The notes under the pieces: model-generated
Seen by the model: only the letters and a program-made list of their open reading frames with translations
Database searches by the model: none
What the model was told of the DNA's origin: nothing
NCBI RefSeq assembly: GCF_013087525.1
Contig: NZ_JABFCS010000001.1
Coordinates: 4,154,001 to 4,218,000 of the forward strand
Direction of reading: 5' to 3'
From: Ramlibacter montanisoli
Lineage (GTDB): Bacteria > Pseudomonadota > Gammaproteobacteria > Burkholderiales > Burkholderiaceae_C
Length of the DNA: 64,000 bases
Position numbers and translations under genes: made by a program
Part shown: positions 1 to 10,363 of the stretch, piece after piece
Layout: every line of letters starts with the position of its first letter
How positions within the stretch are numbered: the stretch's first letter is position 1

Positions 1-2
1 GT

Positions 3-866
3 GGACAGCTGGGTCTGGCGCCGCCCGACCTGGTGAAGCTGAAGGAAGCGGCGCACCGCTCCTACGGCCTGGTGATGGTGTGCGGCCCCACCGGCTCCGG
101 CAAGACCACCACGCTGCACTCGCTGCTGGCGCACATCAACACCGCGGACCGCAAGATCTGGACTGTGGAGGACCCGGTGGAGATCACCCAGGACGGCCTG
201 TGCCAGGTGCAGGTCAACCCCAGGCTGGGGCTGGACTTCCCCACCGTGCTGCGCAGCTTCCTGCGTGCCGATCCCGACGTGATCATGGTGGGCGAGACGC
301 GCGACGCGGAGACCGCGCGCACGGTGACGGCCGCGGCGCTGACCGGGCACCTGGTGTTCTCCACCATGCACACCAACAGCGCGGTGGAGAGCGTGCTGCG
401 ACTGATCGACCTGGACGTGGACCCGTTCAATTTCTCCGATGCGCTGGTGGCGGTGGTCGGGCAGCGCCTGGTGCGCAGCCTGTGCCATTGCAAGCAGCCG
501 CACGTGGCCAGCGACGAGGAGATCGCTTACCTGGCCCGCGAGTACTGCCGTGAAAGCGGGCAGGACCCTGGCGAGATCGCGGCGCGCTGGCGCAAGCGCC
601 ATGGCGATGCCTCCGGAGCGCTCACGCTGCAGGCCCCGCACGGCTGCCCGGACTGCGAGAACAGCGGCTACAAGGGACGGCTGGGGGTGTATGAGCTGCT
701 GGTGAATTCGCCGGCGCTCAAGGCCGCGATCCAGCGCCGCGCCAATTCGGGCGAGCTGCTGCGCCTGGCGCTGCAGGAAGGCATGACCACGCTGGAACAG
801 GACGCGATCGAGAAGGTCCTGCAGGGGCAACTGGACTTGAAGCAGGTCCTCACCAGCTGCCGCTGA
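3..866 (+). CDS. GspE/PilB-family secretion or pilus assembly ATPase, 5'-truncated
   Basis: C-terminal ATPase half of a type II secretion (GspE) or type IV pilus (PilB) motor, a cytoplasmic hexamer that drives pseudopilus or pilus extension. Visible in order: Walker A GPTGSGKTTT, Asp box VEDPVE, Walker B region DPDVIMVGETRDAETA, His box TGHLVFSTMHT, and a zinc-type cysteine set (CHC, then CPDC) before GYKGRLGVYELL. The reading frame is open to the window edge, so the N-terminal domain lies outside. The cysteine set argues for an extension rather than a retraction ATPase. GspE and PilB cannot be separated without the neighbours upstream. Confidence 0.9.
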   Translation, partial: GQLGLAPPDLVKLKEAAHRSYGLVMVCGPTGSGKTTTLHSLLAHINTADRKIWTVEDPVEITQDGLCQVQVNPRLGLDFPTVLRSFLRADPDVIMVGETRDAETARTVTAAALTGHLVFSTMHTNSAVESVLRLIDLDVDPFNFSDALVAVVGQRLVRSLCHCKQPHVASDEEIAYLAREYCRESGQDPGEIAARWRKRHGDASGALTLQAPHGCPDCENSGYKGRLGVYELLVNSPALKAAIQRRANSGELLRLALQEGMTTLEQDAIEKVLQGQLDLKQVLTSCR

Positions 867-899
867 AGCAGAATCGGGGGCGCCGCATCCCCGATCCCC

Positions 900-1625
900 A
901 TGGCCACCGAACTCACCCTCCACCAGCGGCGGCGCGACCCGACGCCGCAGGAGCTCGCCGGCATTCCCTGGCTGGCGGTGCTGCAGGCGGCGGAGCGCGA
1001 GGTGGCGGTGCGCAACATCAAGGTGGGCGACGCGATGGCGGGCGACTACGTCTGCCGCGTCGGGCGGCCGGTGACCTACTGGTTCGGCGTGGTCGAAGGC
1101 CTGCTCAAGATGAGCAACGAGAACGCACAGGGCCAGACCATCACCTTCAGCGGCCTGCCGCCCGGCGGATGGTTCGGCGAGGGCACGGTGCTCAAGCGCG
1201 AGATCTACCGCTACAACATCCAGGCGCTGCGCCGCAGCGTGGTGGCGGGGCTGCCGGCCGACACCTTCCACTGGCTGCTGGACCACTCGATCGGCTTCAA
1301 CCGCTTCGTGATGAACCAGTTGAACGAGCGGCTGGCGCAGTTCATCGCCGCCCGCGAGATCGACCGCATGAGCAACCCCGACCTGAGGGTTGCGCGCAGC
1401 CTGGCGGCGCTGTTCAACCCGGTGTTGTTCCCCGGCGTGGGCGAGGTGCTGCGCATCACGCAGCAGGAACTGGCCTACCTGGTGGGCCTGTCGCGCCAGC
1501 GCGTGAACGAGGCGCTGTCGTCGCTGCAGGAACAGGGCATCATCCGGGTCGAATACGGCGGCGTCCGCATCCTCGACCTGCAGGCGCTGCGCTCCACTCC
1601 CTTCCCCCTCCGCAACGATGCCTGA
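900..1625 (+). CDS. Crp/Fnr-family transcriptional regulator
   Basis: A 241-residue regulator. An N-terminal cyclic-nucleotide-binding-like beta barrel (about residues 40-150) is followed by a long dimer helix and a winged helix-turn-helix (about 180-230) with ITQQELAYLVGLSRQRVNEA as the recognition segment. No Fnr-type cysteine cluster is seen in the N-terminus, so an oxygen-sensing Fe-S role is unlikely. The effector is unknown. The end overlaps the next gene by 8 bases, suggesting coupling with the pseudouridine synthase, although the two functions are not obviously related. Confidence 0.9.
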   Translation: MATELTLHQRRRDPTPQELAGIPWLAVLQAAEREVAVRNIKVGDAMAGDYVCRVGRPVTYWFGVVEGLLKMSNENAQGQTITFSGLPPGGWFGEGTVLKREIYRYNIQALRRSVVAGLPADTFHWLLDHSIGFNRFVMNQLNERLAQFIAAREIDRMSNPDLRVARSLAALFNPVLFPGVGEVLRITQQELAYLVGLSRQRVNEALSSLQEQGIIRVEYGGVRILDLQALRSTPFPLRNDA

Positions 1626-2397
1626 AGCACCAGCCGCCCCCGGCGGCACCACCCGACTGAACAAGCGCATGGCCGAACTCGGTCTGTGCTCGCGCCGCGA
1701 GGCGGACGACTGGATCGCCAGGGGCTGGGTGAAGGTGGACGGCGCGGTCGCCACCATGGGCCTGCAGGTGGCCCCGCAGGCGCGCATCGACATCGACCCG
1801 CGGGCGCGCGGGCAGCAGCGCGAGCAGGTGACCATCCTGCTGCACAAGCCGATCGGCTACGTGAGCGGGCAGGCCGAGGACGGGCACGAACCGGCAGTGG
1901 TCCTCGTGCAGGGACGCAACCGCTGGAAGGACGACCGCTCGCCGCACCGCTTCGTGCCCGCGCAGCTGAAAGGCCTGGCGCCGGCCGGCCGGCTGGACAT
2001 CGATTCCACCGGGCTGCTGGTGCTGACGCAGGATGGCCGCGTGGCGCGCCAGTTGATCGGCGAGGACTCCGGCGTCGAGAAGGAATATCTCGTGCGCGTG
2101 GCCTTCGGCGCGGTGAGCAACGACGTGCAGGCCGCCTTCCCGCCGCAGCAGCTCGCGCGCCTGCGCCACGGCCTCACGCTCGACGGGCAGGCGCTGAAAC
2201 CCGCGAAGGTGGACTGGCAGAACCCGGAGCAGCTGCGCTTCGTGCTCACCGAGGGCAAGAAGCGCCAGATCCGGCGCATGTGCGAGCTGGTCGGCCTGAA
2301 GGTGGTGGGGCTCAAGCGGGTGCGCATCGGCCGCATCACGCTCGGCCAGCTGCCGCTGGGCCAGTGGCGCTACCTCGCGCCGCACGAACGCTTCTGA
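1618..2397 (+). CDS. 23S rRNA pseudouridine synthase, RluF/RluB-like
   Basis: A 259-residue RsuA/RluB/E/F-family enzyme isomerising uridine to pseudouridine in rRNA. An N-terminal S4 RNA-binding domain (about 14-60, LCSRREADDWI) precedes the catalytic domain with LLHKPIGYV and GRLDIDSTGLL, where Asp127 is the expected nucleophile. EGKKRQIRRMCELVG is the family's basic motif near the C-terminus. Family resemblance points to RluF (U2604) more than RluB, but the target is inferred only. The ATG lies inside the end of the Crp/Fnr gene. Confidence 0.88.
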   Translation: MPEAPAAPGGTTRLNKRMAELGLCSRREADDWIARGWVKVDGAVATMGLQVAPQARIDIDPRARGQQREQVTILLHKPIGYVSGQAEDGHEPAVVLVQGRNRWKDDRSPHRFVPAQLKGLAPAGRLDIDSTGLLVLTQDGRVARQLIGEDSGVEKEYLVRVAFGAVSNDVQAAFPPQQLARLRHGLTLDGQALKPAKVDWQNPEQLRFVLTEGKKRQIRRMCELVGLKVVGLKRVRIGRITLGQLPLGQWRYLAPHERF

Positions 2398-2407
2398 AGG
2401 AGAAGGC

Positions 2408-3432
2408 ATGCAACGCAGGATGTGGATCGCGGCCGCCCTGGTGGCCGCCGCGCTGCAGGGGCCGCGCGCGCGCAGGGCGTGGTCAACGCGATCTGCAGCA
2501 CGGACCAGTCCTGGTGCGAGCTGGCGGCGCAGGAGTTCAGCAAGGCCACCGGCGTGCGCGTGCTGCAGACGCGCAAGCCCACCGGCGAGGCGCTGGCGCA
2601 GCTGCGCGCCGAGGCGGCCAACCCCAAGACCGACCTCTGGTGGGGCGGCACGGGCGACCCCTACTACCAGGCGGCGGAAGCCGGGCTGCTGGAGCCCTAC
2701 CGCCCCGACTACCTCGGCGACCTGCACGGGTGGGCCGTGCGGCAGTACGCCATGAGCCAGAACCACGTCGGCGGCTTCTACACCAGCGCGATCGGCTTCG
2801 GCTGGAACGAGGAGGTGCTGAAGAAGAAGAAGCTGCCGGCGCCGAAGTGCTGGAAGGACCTGCTGGATGCGCGCTACCAGGGCGAGATCGAAACCTCGCA
2901 CCCGGCCTCGAGCGGCACGGCGTACACGATCCTCGCCGGCCTGGTGCAGCTGATGGGGGAGGACGCCGCCTTCGACTACATGAAGAAGCTGCACCGCAAC
3001 GTCACGCAGTACACGCGCAGCGGCACCGCCCAGGCCCGCAGCGTGGCCAAGGGCGAGGTGGGCATCGGCATCAGCTTCATCTTCGGCTTCGACAACGAGC
3101 GCCTGACCAACAAGTTCCCCGTCTACGCCGCCGCGCCCTGCGAGGGCACGCCTTACGAGATCGGCGGCATCGCGCTGGTCAAGGGCGCGCGCAACCGCGA
3201 GGCGGCCAAGCGCTACTACGACTGGCTGATGGGGCCGGCCGGCCAGCAGATCGGCGCCCGCGCCAACAGCCTGCAGGTGCCGGCCAACAAGACCTTCCGG
3301 CCGGATCCGCGCATCCCCACGATCGACGCGGTGCGGCTGATCAAGTACGACTTCGAGCGCTTCGGCAAGGCCAGCGAGCGCCGGCGGCTGGTGGAACGCT
3401 GGACGCGCGAAGTGGAGTCCCAGCCCCGCTGA
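2408..3432 (+). CDS. Extracellular substrate-binding protein of an iron(III)-type ABC transporter (one frameshift)
   Basis: Periplasmic binding protein of the iron/thiamine/putrescine-like class, about 341 residues. The ATG at 2408, with AGAAGG just upstream, opens a signal peptide (MQRRMWIAAALVAAAL). One base is missing near 2453-2456: restoring a G gives the join ALAGAARAQGVVNAICS, and the mature protein (DQSWCELAAQEFSKATGVRV onward) then runs in the next frame to 3432. No permease or ATPase gene follows, so it is an orphan here. It sits just upstream of the PYP gene on the same strand, 105 bases away. The ligand is not predictable. Confidence 0.82.
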
Positions 3433-3537
3433 GAGCCGCGTTCGCAGGCAGGCGGCGCGGCCCGGCCGACCAAAGGGCAGGGCGCGCGGCCTGCTCTTCC
3501 ATAAACTCTGCTCTTTGTACTACTACAAGGAGCGGCC

Positions 3538-3927
3538 ATGGCAGGCAGCCTGAACATCGTCGGTTTCGGCCGGGACGACTTCGACAACGTCCTGTCGAAG
3601 CTCACCGCCAAGGAGGTCGACCAATTGGCCTTCGGCGCCGTGCAGCTCGATGGCAAGGGCACCATCCTGCAGTACAACGCGGCGGAAGCCAGCATCACCG
3701 GCCGCGACGCGAAGGCGGTGATCGGCAAGAATTTCTTCCGCGACGTGGCGCCCTGCACCAGCACGCCGACCTTCAAGGGCGTGTTCGACGCCGGGGTGCG
3801 GGACGGCAACCTGAACACGATGTTCGAGTACGTGTTCGACTACAACATGAGCCCGACCAAGGTGAAGATCCACATGAAGAAGGCCATCAGCGACGGCAGC
3901 TTCTGGATCTTCGTCAAGCGCCTGTGA
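3538..3927 (+). CDS. pyp: Photoactive yellow protein (PYP), blue-light photoreceptor
   Basis: A 129-residue PAS-fold photoreceptor that binds p-coumaric acid as a thioester. All diagnostic pocket residues are present with an offset of +4 from the Halorhodospira protein: Tyr46 (Y42) and Glu50 (E46) in [15 protein letters not shown], Thr54 (T50), Arg56 (R52), the chromophore cysteine Cys73 (C69) in DVAPCTSTP, and Met104 (M100). GNLNTMFEY and PTKVK are also family hallmarks. AAGGAG lies 6 bases upstream of the ATG. The stop overlaps the start of the ligase gene (GTGA), so the two are probably co-translated. It is a stand-alone PYP with no fused output domain; its partner is unknown. Confidence 0.96.
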   Translation: MAGSLNIVGFGRDDFDNVLSKLTAKEVDQLAFGAVQLDGKGTILQYNAAEASITGRDAKAVIGKNFFRDVAPCTSTPTFKGVFDAGVRDGNLNTMFEYVFDYNMSPTKVKIHMKKAISDGSFWIFVKRL

Positions 3928-5140
3928 CCCTGCCCTGGTGGGAGCCGCGCGCCGTGCTGCGCGGCTTCGTCGCCGACCTGCTGGCCGACGAACTGGCGCG
4001 CATGCGGCGCGCCGCCGTGCCGCATGCGCGCCTGTGGACCGACGCGACCCGGCTCGAGGCTGACCTGGGCGTGGATTCGCTCGAACTGATGACCGCGGCC
4101 GCCGCGCTGGCCGAGGCGCTGCACCTGCACGCTTCGGGCATCGAGGATTACCTGCTGGCGCGGCGCACGCTCGGCGACTGGGTGGACATCGCGCGGGCCG
4201 GCCTGGAGCGGTACAGCGAGTGCCTCACCTTCCGCACCTCGGGCAGCACCGGCCTGCCCAAGCCCTGCCTGCATCCCCTGGCCACGCTGCGCCAGGAAAC
4301 GGCGCACCTGGCCACGCTGTTTCCCGGGCGGCGCCGCATCCTGGCGGCGGTCCCCGGCCACCACATCTACGGCTTCCTGTTCACCGTGCTGCTGCCGCGC
4401 GAGCTGGGCGTGTTCTCGGACGCGGTGCAGGACCTGCGCGGCAGCACGCCCGCATGGCTGGCGCGCGGTGCGCAGCCGGGCGACCTGGTGGTCGCGCACC
4501 CCGAATTCTGGCGCGCCGTGGCACGCACCGTTCCGGCCCTGCCGCCCGACGTGGTGGGCGTGACTTCCACCGCGCCCTGCCCCGACGAGGTGGCGCTGCA
4601 ACTGCAGGGCACCGGGCTGTCACGGCTGGTGCAGGTGTACGGCGCGTCCGAGACCGCCGGCATCGGCGCGCGGGATTCGCACGAAGCGCCCTACGCCTTC
4701 TTCCCGCACTGGCGGGTCGATCCGCAGAACCCGCACTGGCTGCTGCGCACGCTGCCGCAAGGCGGCGAGCAGGCGGCAGCCTTGCCCGATGCGCTGGTGC
4801 CGGGGGCGACGGCTTGTTCCGCGTGGGCGCGCGGCACGACGACGCGGTGCAGGTCGGTGGCATCAATGTGTTCCCGGCGCGCGTGCGCGAGGTGCTGCGC
4901 CGCCATCCCGCCGTGCTGGACGCGGCGGTGCGGCTGATGCGCCCCGACGAGGGCACGCGGCTGAAGGCCTTCATCGTGACCCGGCCGCCCGCGCCGCCCG
5001 CGCCCACGCTGCTGGCCGACCTGCAGCACTGGATCGACCGCGAGCTCAGCACCCCGGAGCGGCCCAAGGCGATCCGCTTCGGCGCGCAGCTTCCGGTGAC
5101 GCCGTCGGGCAAGGCGGCGGACTGGAGCCTGCACGACTGA
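3924..5140 (+). CDS. Carrier-domain/adenylate-forming ligase fusion, probable p-coumarate-activating enzyme for PYP (one frameshift)
   Basis: About 405 residues from a GTG overlapping the pyp stop. Residues 1-92 look like an acyl-carrier four-helix domain with a phosphopantetheine-type motif [10 protein letters not shown] (Ser52). From about 103 the ANL adenylation motif [13 protein letters not shown] follows, then [10 protein letters not shown] and a C-terminal half with [17 protein letters not shown] and [11 protein letters not shown] (Lys near the end). One G is missing in the run at 4802-4806; repair gives [12 protein letters not shown]. The usual 100-150 residue N-terminal ANL subdomain is absent. 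Known PYP loci often carry a p-hydroxycinnamate CoA ligase beside pyp, so chromophore activation is inferred; the thioester carrier may be the fused domain rather than CoA. Confidence 0.85.
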
Positions 5141-5146
5141 CGCGGC

Positions 5147-5521
5147 TCAGGCCGCGGGGCCGGACAGCAGCAGGTCCCCCACCGCTTCGACGGCCGCCGC
5201 CGTGGCGGCGTCTTCCTGCATGCGCTGCTGCACGGCGTCGAGCAGCAGCGGCAGCGCGGGGTCGTTCAACAGCCCGGCGCCGAACTCGCGCGACAGCTCC
5301 GCTTCCAGGTAGAGCCGCACCGCCTTGCGCCGGCGGTCGGGGTCGCCGCGGTCGATGGCGCCGATGCGCTGCGCCATGCCTGCCGCCTGCGCGCCTGGGG
5401 GCGCGGCAGCTCCTGCGGCACGGGCCCGCTGCGGCACGCGGGCGCGCTCGCGCGCGGCCGCGAGCTGCGCCTGCAGGGCGGCCGCCAGCTGCATCCTGGG
5501 GTCGATGGTCGTCACGCCCAT
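5147..5521 (-). CDS. Conserved-looking hypothetical protein
   Basis: A 124-residue alanine- and arginine-rich soluble protein without signal peptide or membrane segment. The C-terminal half (RRRKAVRLYLEAELSREFG, then LPLLLDAVQQRMQED) looks helical and well ordered, while the N-terminal half is low complexity. It converges on the PYP ligase gene, with stops 7 bases apart. No family is recognised. Codon use resembles its neighbours. It could be a small structural or adaptor protein; a real gene is likely but not certain. Confidence 0.6.
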   Translation of the reverse strand: MGVTTIDPRMQLAAALQAQLAAARERARVPQRARAAGAAAPPGAQAAGMAQRIGAIDRGDPDRRRKAVRLYLEAELSREFGAGLLNDPALPLLLDAVQQRMQEDAATAAAVEAVGDLLLSGPAA

Positions 5522-5553
5522 ACATCCGCGGCCTGGCGCTTTTGTTTAGCCCA

Positions 5554-5583
5554 TGAAAAAAGCCGCGGCTCTCGCCGCGGCTT
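5554..5583 (-). terminator. Rho-independent terminator of groESL
   Basis: Read on the minus strand, AAGCCGCGG pairs with CCGCGGCTT across a 6-base loop and is followed by TTTTTC. It lies 38 bases past the groEL stop. Confidence 0.85.
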
Positions 5584-5620
5584 CCTCTTCGCTTGAAGGC
5601 CAGCCTTCAGGCAGCGGACA

Positions 5621-7273
<1,653 letters not shown>

Positions 7274-7306
7274 TTACCTCTGTGAGATGGATTCGGGGGA
7301 GGAGGC

Positions 7307-7627
7307 TTACGCGACCTTCTTGAGGCCGGCGGCGGGAGCGCCCTCGACCACGGCGAACAGGTCGTCTTCCTTCATGACCAGGAGCTCGTCGCCATCGACC
7401 TTGACGGTCTGGCCGGAGTACTTGCCGAACAGGACGCGGTCACCGACCTTGACGTTCAGCGCGATGACGTCGCCCTTGTCGTTCTTGCGGCCGGGGCCCA
7501 CGGCCAGGATCTCGCCCTGGTCCGGCTTCTCGGCGGCGTTGTCCGGGATCACGATGCCGGAGGCCGTCTTGGTTTCTTGCTCGAGGCGCTTGACGATCAC
7601 ACGGTCGTGCAGGGGGCGAAGCTTCAT
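7307..7627 (-). CDS. groES: Co-chaperonin GroES
   Basis: A 106-residue GroES lid protein. The ATG at 7627 ([17 protein letters not shown]) is chosen because it matches the family start and has AAGGAG a few bases upstream; an in-frame upstream extension of 21 residues has no homologous look. The mobile loop ([20 protein letters not shown]) is present. It is slightly longer than E. coli GroES because of an alanine-glycine C-terminal extension ([12 protein letters not shown]). Confidence 0.98.
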   Translation of the reverse strand: MKLRPLHDRVIVKRLEQETKTASGIVIPDNAAEKPDQGEILAVGPGRKNDKGDVIALNVKVGDRVLFGKYSGQTVKVDGDELLVMKEDDLFAVVEGAPAAGLKKVA

Positions 7628-7729
7628 TGCATCTCCTTCAATGGATACAGGGGTTGGACACCAGGAGCGCCAACCGAAGTTAGCGCCCATTAACTAGTGC
7701 GCGGAGGGGTGCTGGAGACAGCTCGGCTG

Positions 7730-7756
7730 TTAGCACTCAACTCCAACGAGTGCTAA
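7730..7756 (-). promoter_or_regulatory. CIRCE operator (HrcA binding site)
   Basis: A perfect inverted repeat TTAGCACTC-N9-GAGTGCTAA, the canonical CIRCE element, placed over the expected start site of groESL. HrcA is the known repressor; its gene is not in the window. Confidence 0.97.
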
Positions 7757-7783
7757 TGATAAGGGGTTTTGTGTCGGTTTCAA
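7756..7783 (-). promoter_or_regulatory. groESL promoter
   Basis: On the minus strand TTGAAA (plus-strand 7778-7783) and TATCAT (7756-7761) are separated by 16 bases. The CIRCE arm begins right at the -10, so HrcA binding would block initiation. Confidence 0.7.
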
Positions 7784-7997
7784 GCGGGGCGGCGCGTAGT
7801 CTTCGGCTGACCTTGCCGCGCCGTAGCGCGGGCACCGGCCGCTGGCACTGTAATTTTCACGCACACCACGGCGCCGCTCATCCGTCGCGGGACGGCGCCC
7901 ATCCGCCGGTGGCCCATCCGTGCGGCGCTCCGCATGGCGCCTGCCCGGCGCTCTCCTCTAATGGACCGCTCGAACAAGAAAACCCATGGAGGGAACC

Positions 7998-8575
7998 ATG
8001 CACATCCTCAAAAACGCGCAGCCGCGCTCCTTGCCGTCTTCCTGCTCGCTGCCTGCTCCAGCGTGACCAAGGTGACCGATTTCGAGCACCGCTCGCTCGC
8101 CTACGGGTGGGTCGACATCAAGGACGTGGAGATCAACCACGTCAGCTCGATCTACATCCAGCAGTACCGCCCCAAGACGGACGCGCCCTACTACACGACC
8201 GGCTTCAAGAAGTTCAAGGACGGCTTCCTGTTCTGGTCGATGGCGCTGCCTGTGGGTTCGCACAAGCTGGACACGATCAAGGGCCAGTCCTGCCTGGGCA
8301 TCCTGTGCAGCAACACCTTCTACACCTACAACTTCGGCAAGCAGGGTGACGAGGTCGGTGCGGTGGTGATCAAGGCGCCCGGTGTCTACCACCTGGGCTC
8401 GTACAAGATGAAGAACGAGAAGAGCGGCTGGCTGGAGCAATCCAAGTTCCAGGTGCTGCCGGCGCCGAACGCGCCCTCGCGCCGTGAAATGCTGGAGGAG
8501 ATCCTGAAGGACGACGACACGAAGGACACCCCGATCATCGTCGAGCGCATCAAGCGCGAACTGGCGCGGCTGTGA
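7998..8575 (+). CDS. Predicted outer-membrane lipoprotein (one frameshift)
   Basis: About 192 residues. The ATG at 7998 has GGAGGG 4 bases upstream. One A is missing from the run at 8010-8014; restoring it gives MHILKKRAAALLAVFLLAAC, a clean lipoprotein signal with lipobox LAAC. The mature part (SSVTKVTDFEHRSLAYGWVD onward) has no recognised domain; it is rich in Tyr, Lys and Gly and ends in a charged helix. The stop overlaps the ATG of a second lipoprotein (TGATG), so the two form a unit and may interact. Function unknown. Confidence 0.75.
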
Positions 8576-9204
8576 TGACCAGGCTCCTCGCACTGATCTT
8601 TCCCCTGCTGCTTCTGCAGGCCTGCGCCGTTCCGCAGGCGCTGCCGCCGGCCACCGACCTGAAGGCCGGCCAGGGCGAAGTCGTCGTGATCGGCAAGATC
8701 GAACTGGTGCCGCCACTCGAACAGGGCGAACAGAAGTCGCACTGGAACGTGATCGGCGAAAAGCGCATGTTCCGCATGTGGATGGCCACCGGTCCGGAAT
8801 ACCGGCCGGTCACGCCGGGCGCCGTGAAGGCCTCCGAGTTCCAGACCAGCCTGGAGGTCGACTGGGGCACGCCCTTCATGGTGAAGATGGCGCGGCAGCG
8901 GACCTTCCTCAACGGCGGCCTGACCTTCCTGGACGGCATCCGGCAGGAAAAGCTCTGGTTCCCGGGCGGCCTGTACTTCGACGTGCCGGCGGACGCCAGG
9001 GCCGTCTACATCGGCACGCTGCGCTTCCACCGCAACGACTTCAACTCCATCACGCGGGTGGAGGTCGTCGAGGAGCGCAAGGACATCCCGGTGGTGCTGA
9101 AGTCGGGCTCCGCGTCCGAGGTGCGCAGCTCGCTGCTCAAGCGCGCCGTGCCGCCGGGCGGGGGCCGCATGGCCGTGGTCGAACCGAAGGCGTCGGCCAG
9201 GTAG
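8575..9204 (+). CDS. Predicted lipoprotein, partner of the preceding one
   Basis: A 209-residue secreted lipoprotein with signal and lipobox in MTRLLALIFPLLLLQAC. The mature region looks beta-rich (GEVVVIGKIELVPPL, GGLYFDVPADARAVYIG, VYIGTLRF) and resembles carboxypeptidase-regulatory or cell-surface beta-sandwich proteins only in general character; no family is recognised. It starts on the stop of the upstream lipoprotein. The tail (GGGRMAVVEPKASAR) is likely disordered. Confidence 0.75.
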   Translation: MTRLLALIFPLLLLQACAVPQALPPATDLKAGQGEVVVIGKIELVPPLEQGEQKSHWNVIGEKRMFRMWMATGPEYRPVTPGAVKASEFQTSLEVDWGTPFMVKMARQRTFLNGGLTFLDGIRQEKLWFPGGLYFDVPADARAVYIGTLRFHRNDFNSITRVEVVEERKDIPVVLKSGSASEVRSSLLKRAVPPGGGRMAVVEPKASAR

Positions 9205-9221
9205 CCGGCGCGGCGCGAGCT

Positions 9222-9862
9222 TCAGCCGGCAGCGCGGCCGAGGATGGGGAACAGCTTGCCCAGGCCCTCGGCCATCACCTCCACGGCCAGCGCGGCGAGG
9301 ATCAGGCCCATCAGGCGCGTCAGCACGTTGATGCCGGTCTGCCCCAGCACCCGCGCGATCGGGTGCGCCAGCGCGAAGCTCACCGCCGTGACCAGCGCGA
9401 TCACCACGCCGTAGCCCACCAGCGTGGCCAGCTCCAGCGCGTTGTGCGCGCGGTCGGCATAGATCACCACCGTGGACATGGTGGCCGGGCCGGTGAGCAG
9501 CGGGATCTCAGCGGCACCACCGCGATGCTGTTGCCCATGGCCGCCTTCTCCGCGCCCGCCTCCATCTCGTTGCTGGAGGGCTTGGCCTCCGCCGGCTTGG
9601 CATTGAGCATGTTCAATGCGCTGATCAGCAGCAGCATGCCCCCGCCCACCTGGAAGCTGGCCAGCGAGATGCCGAAGAACTCCAGGATGCGGATGCCCAG
9701 CAGCGCGCAGGTGGCGATCACCAGGAAGGCGGTGATCGAGGCGACGACCACGGTGTGCCGCCGCTGCGCCGACGAGAAGCCCTGCGTGTAGTAGATGAAG
9801 AAGGGAATGATGGCCGGCGGGTTGACGATGGCCAGCAGCGTGATGAGCGGCTTGAACTCCAT
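9222..9862 (-). CDS. MarC-family integral membrane protein (one frameshift)
   Basis: About 213 residues, six predicted membrane segments, of the MarC/UPF0056 family, whose function is still uncertain. NPPAIIPFFIYYTQG near the N-terminus and PLLTGPATMSTVVI in the middle are the family signatures. A base is missing near 9507-9511, which separates the AVVPL half from the IPLLTGP half. The start directly follows the stop of the MaoC gene (TGAATG), so it is the last gene of an SDR-MaoC-MarC unit. Confidence 0.85.
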
Positions 9863-10363
9863 TCAGGCCGCCGCGCGTTGCGCATCCATGCGGGCCAGTT
9901 CCTCTTCGCTCGCAGGCTGGCGCCGGCCGAAGAAGCCGTAGCCGTCCATCTCCAGCACCTTGTCGCCGTCCTGGTTGAACATCTCCCAGCGCGAGCGGAC
10001 CATCCCGGTGTCGGGCCGCTTGCGCAGCGCGCGCGACTCCAGGATGGTGTGACGCAGCGAGAGCCGGTCGCCGGGGAAGACCGGCTTGAGCCACTTGAGG
10101 CTTTCCAGCCCGGGCGAGCCCAGGCTGGAGGAATCGCGCAGCATGTGGTCCACGGTCAGGCGCATGGCCAGCGCGCAGGTCTGCCAGCCGCTGGCGCACA
10201 GCCCGCCGAACAGCGAGCGGCGGCCGGCTTCCTCGTCGAGGTGGAAGGGCTGCGGGTCGTATTGGGCCGCGAACTCCTTGATCTGCTCGGCGCTCACGGA
10301 TGTGGTGCCCAGTTCGCGCACCGTGCCGGGCCGCAGGTCCTCCCAGTAGGTCGTGACCGCCAT
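9863..10363 (-). CDS. MaoC-like (R)-specific acyl-CoA hydratase/dehydratase
   Basis: A 166-residue hot-dog-fold protein. The hydratase-type segment FAAQYDPQPFHLDEEAG carries the expected Asp and His. FGGLCASGWQTCALAMRL follows in the usual position. It overlaps by one base (TGATG) with the upstream SDR gene. Such SDR-MaoC pairs commonly work on acyl-CoA or polyhydroxyalkanoate-type intermediates; the substrate is not evident here. Confidence 0.85.
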   Translation of the reverse strand: MAVTTYWEDLRPGTVRELGTTSVSAEQIKEFAAQYDPQPFHLDEEAGRRSLFGGLCASGWQTCALAMRLTVDHMLRDSSSLGSPGLESLKWLKPVFPGDRLSLRHTILESRALRKRPDTGMVRSRWEMFNQDGDKVLEMDGYGFFGRRQPASEEELARMDAQRAAA

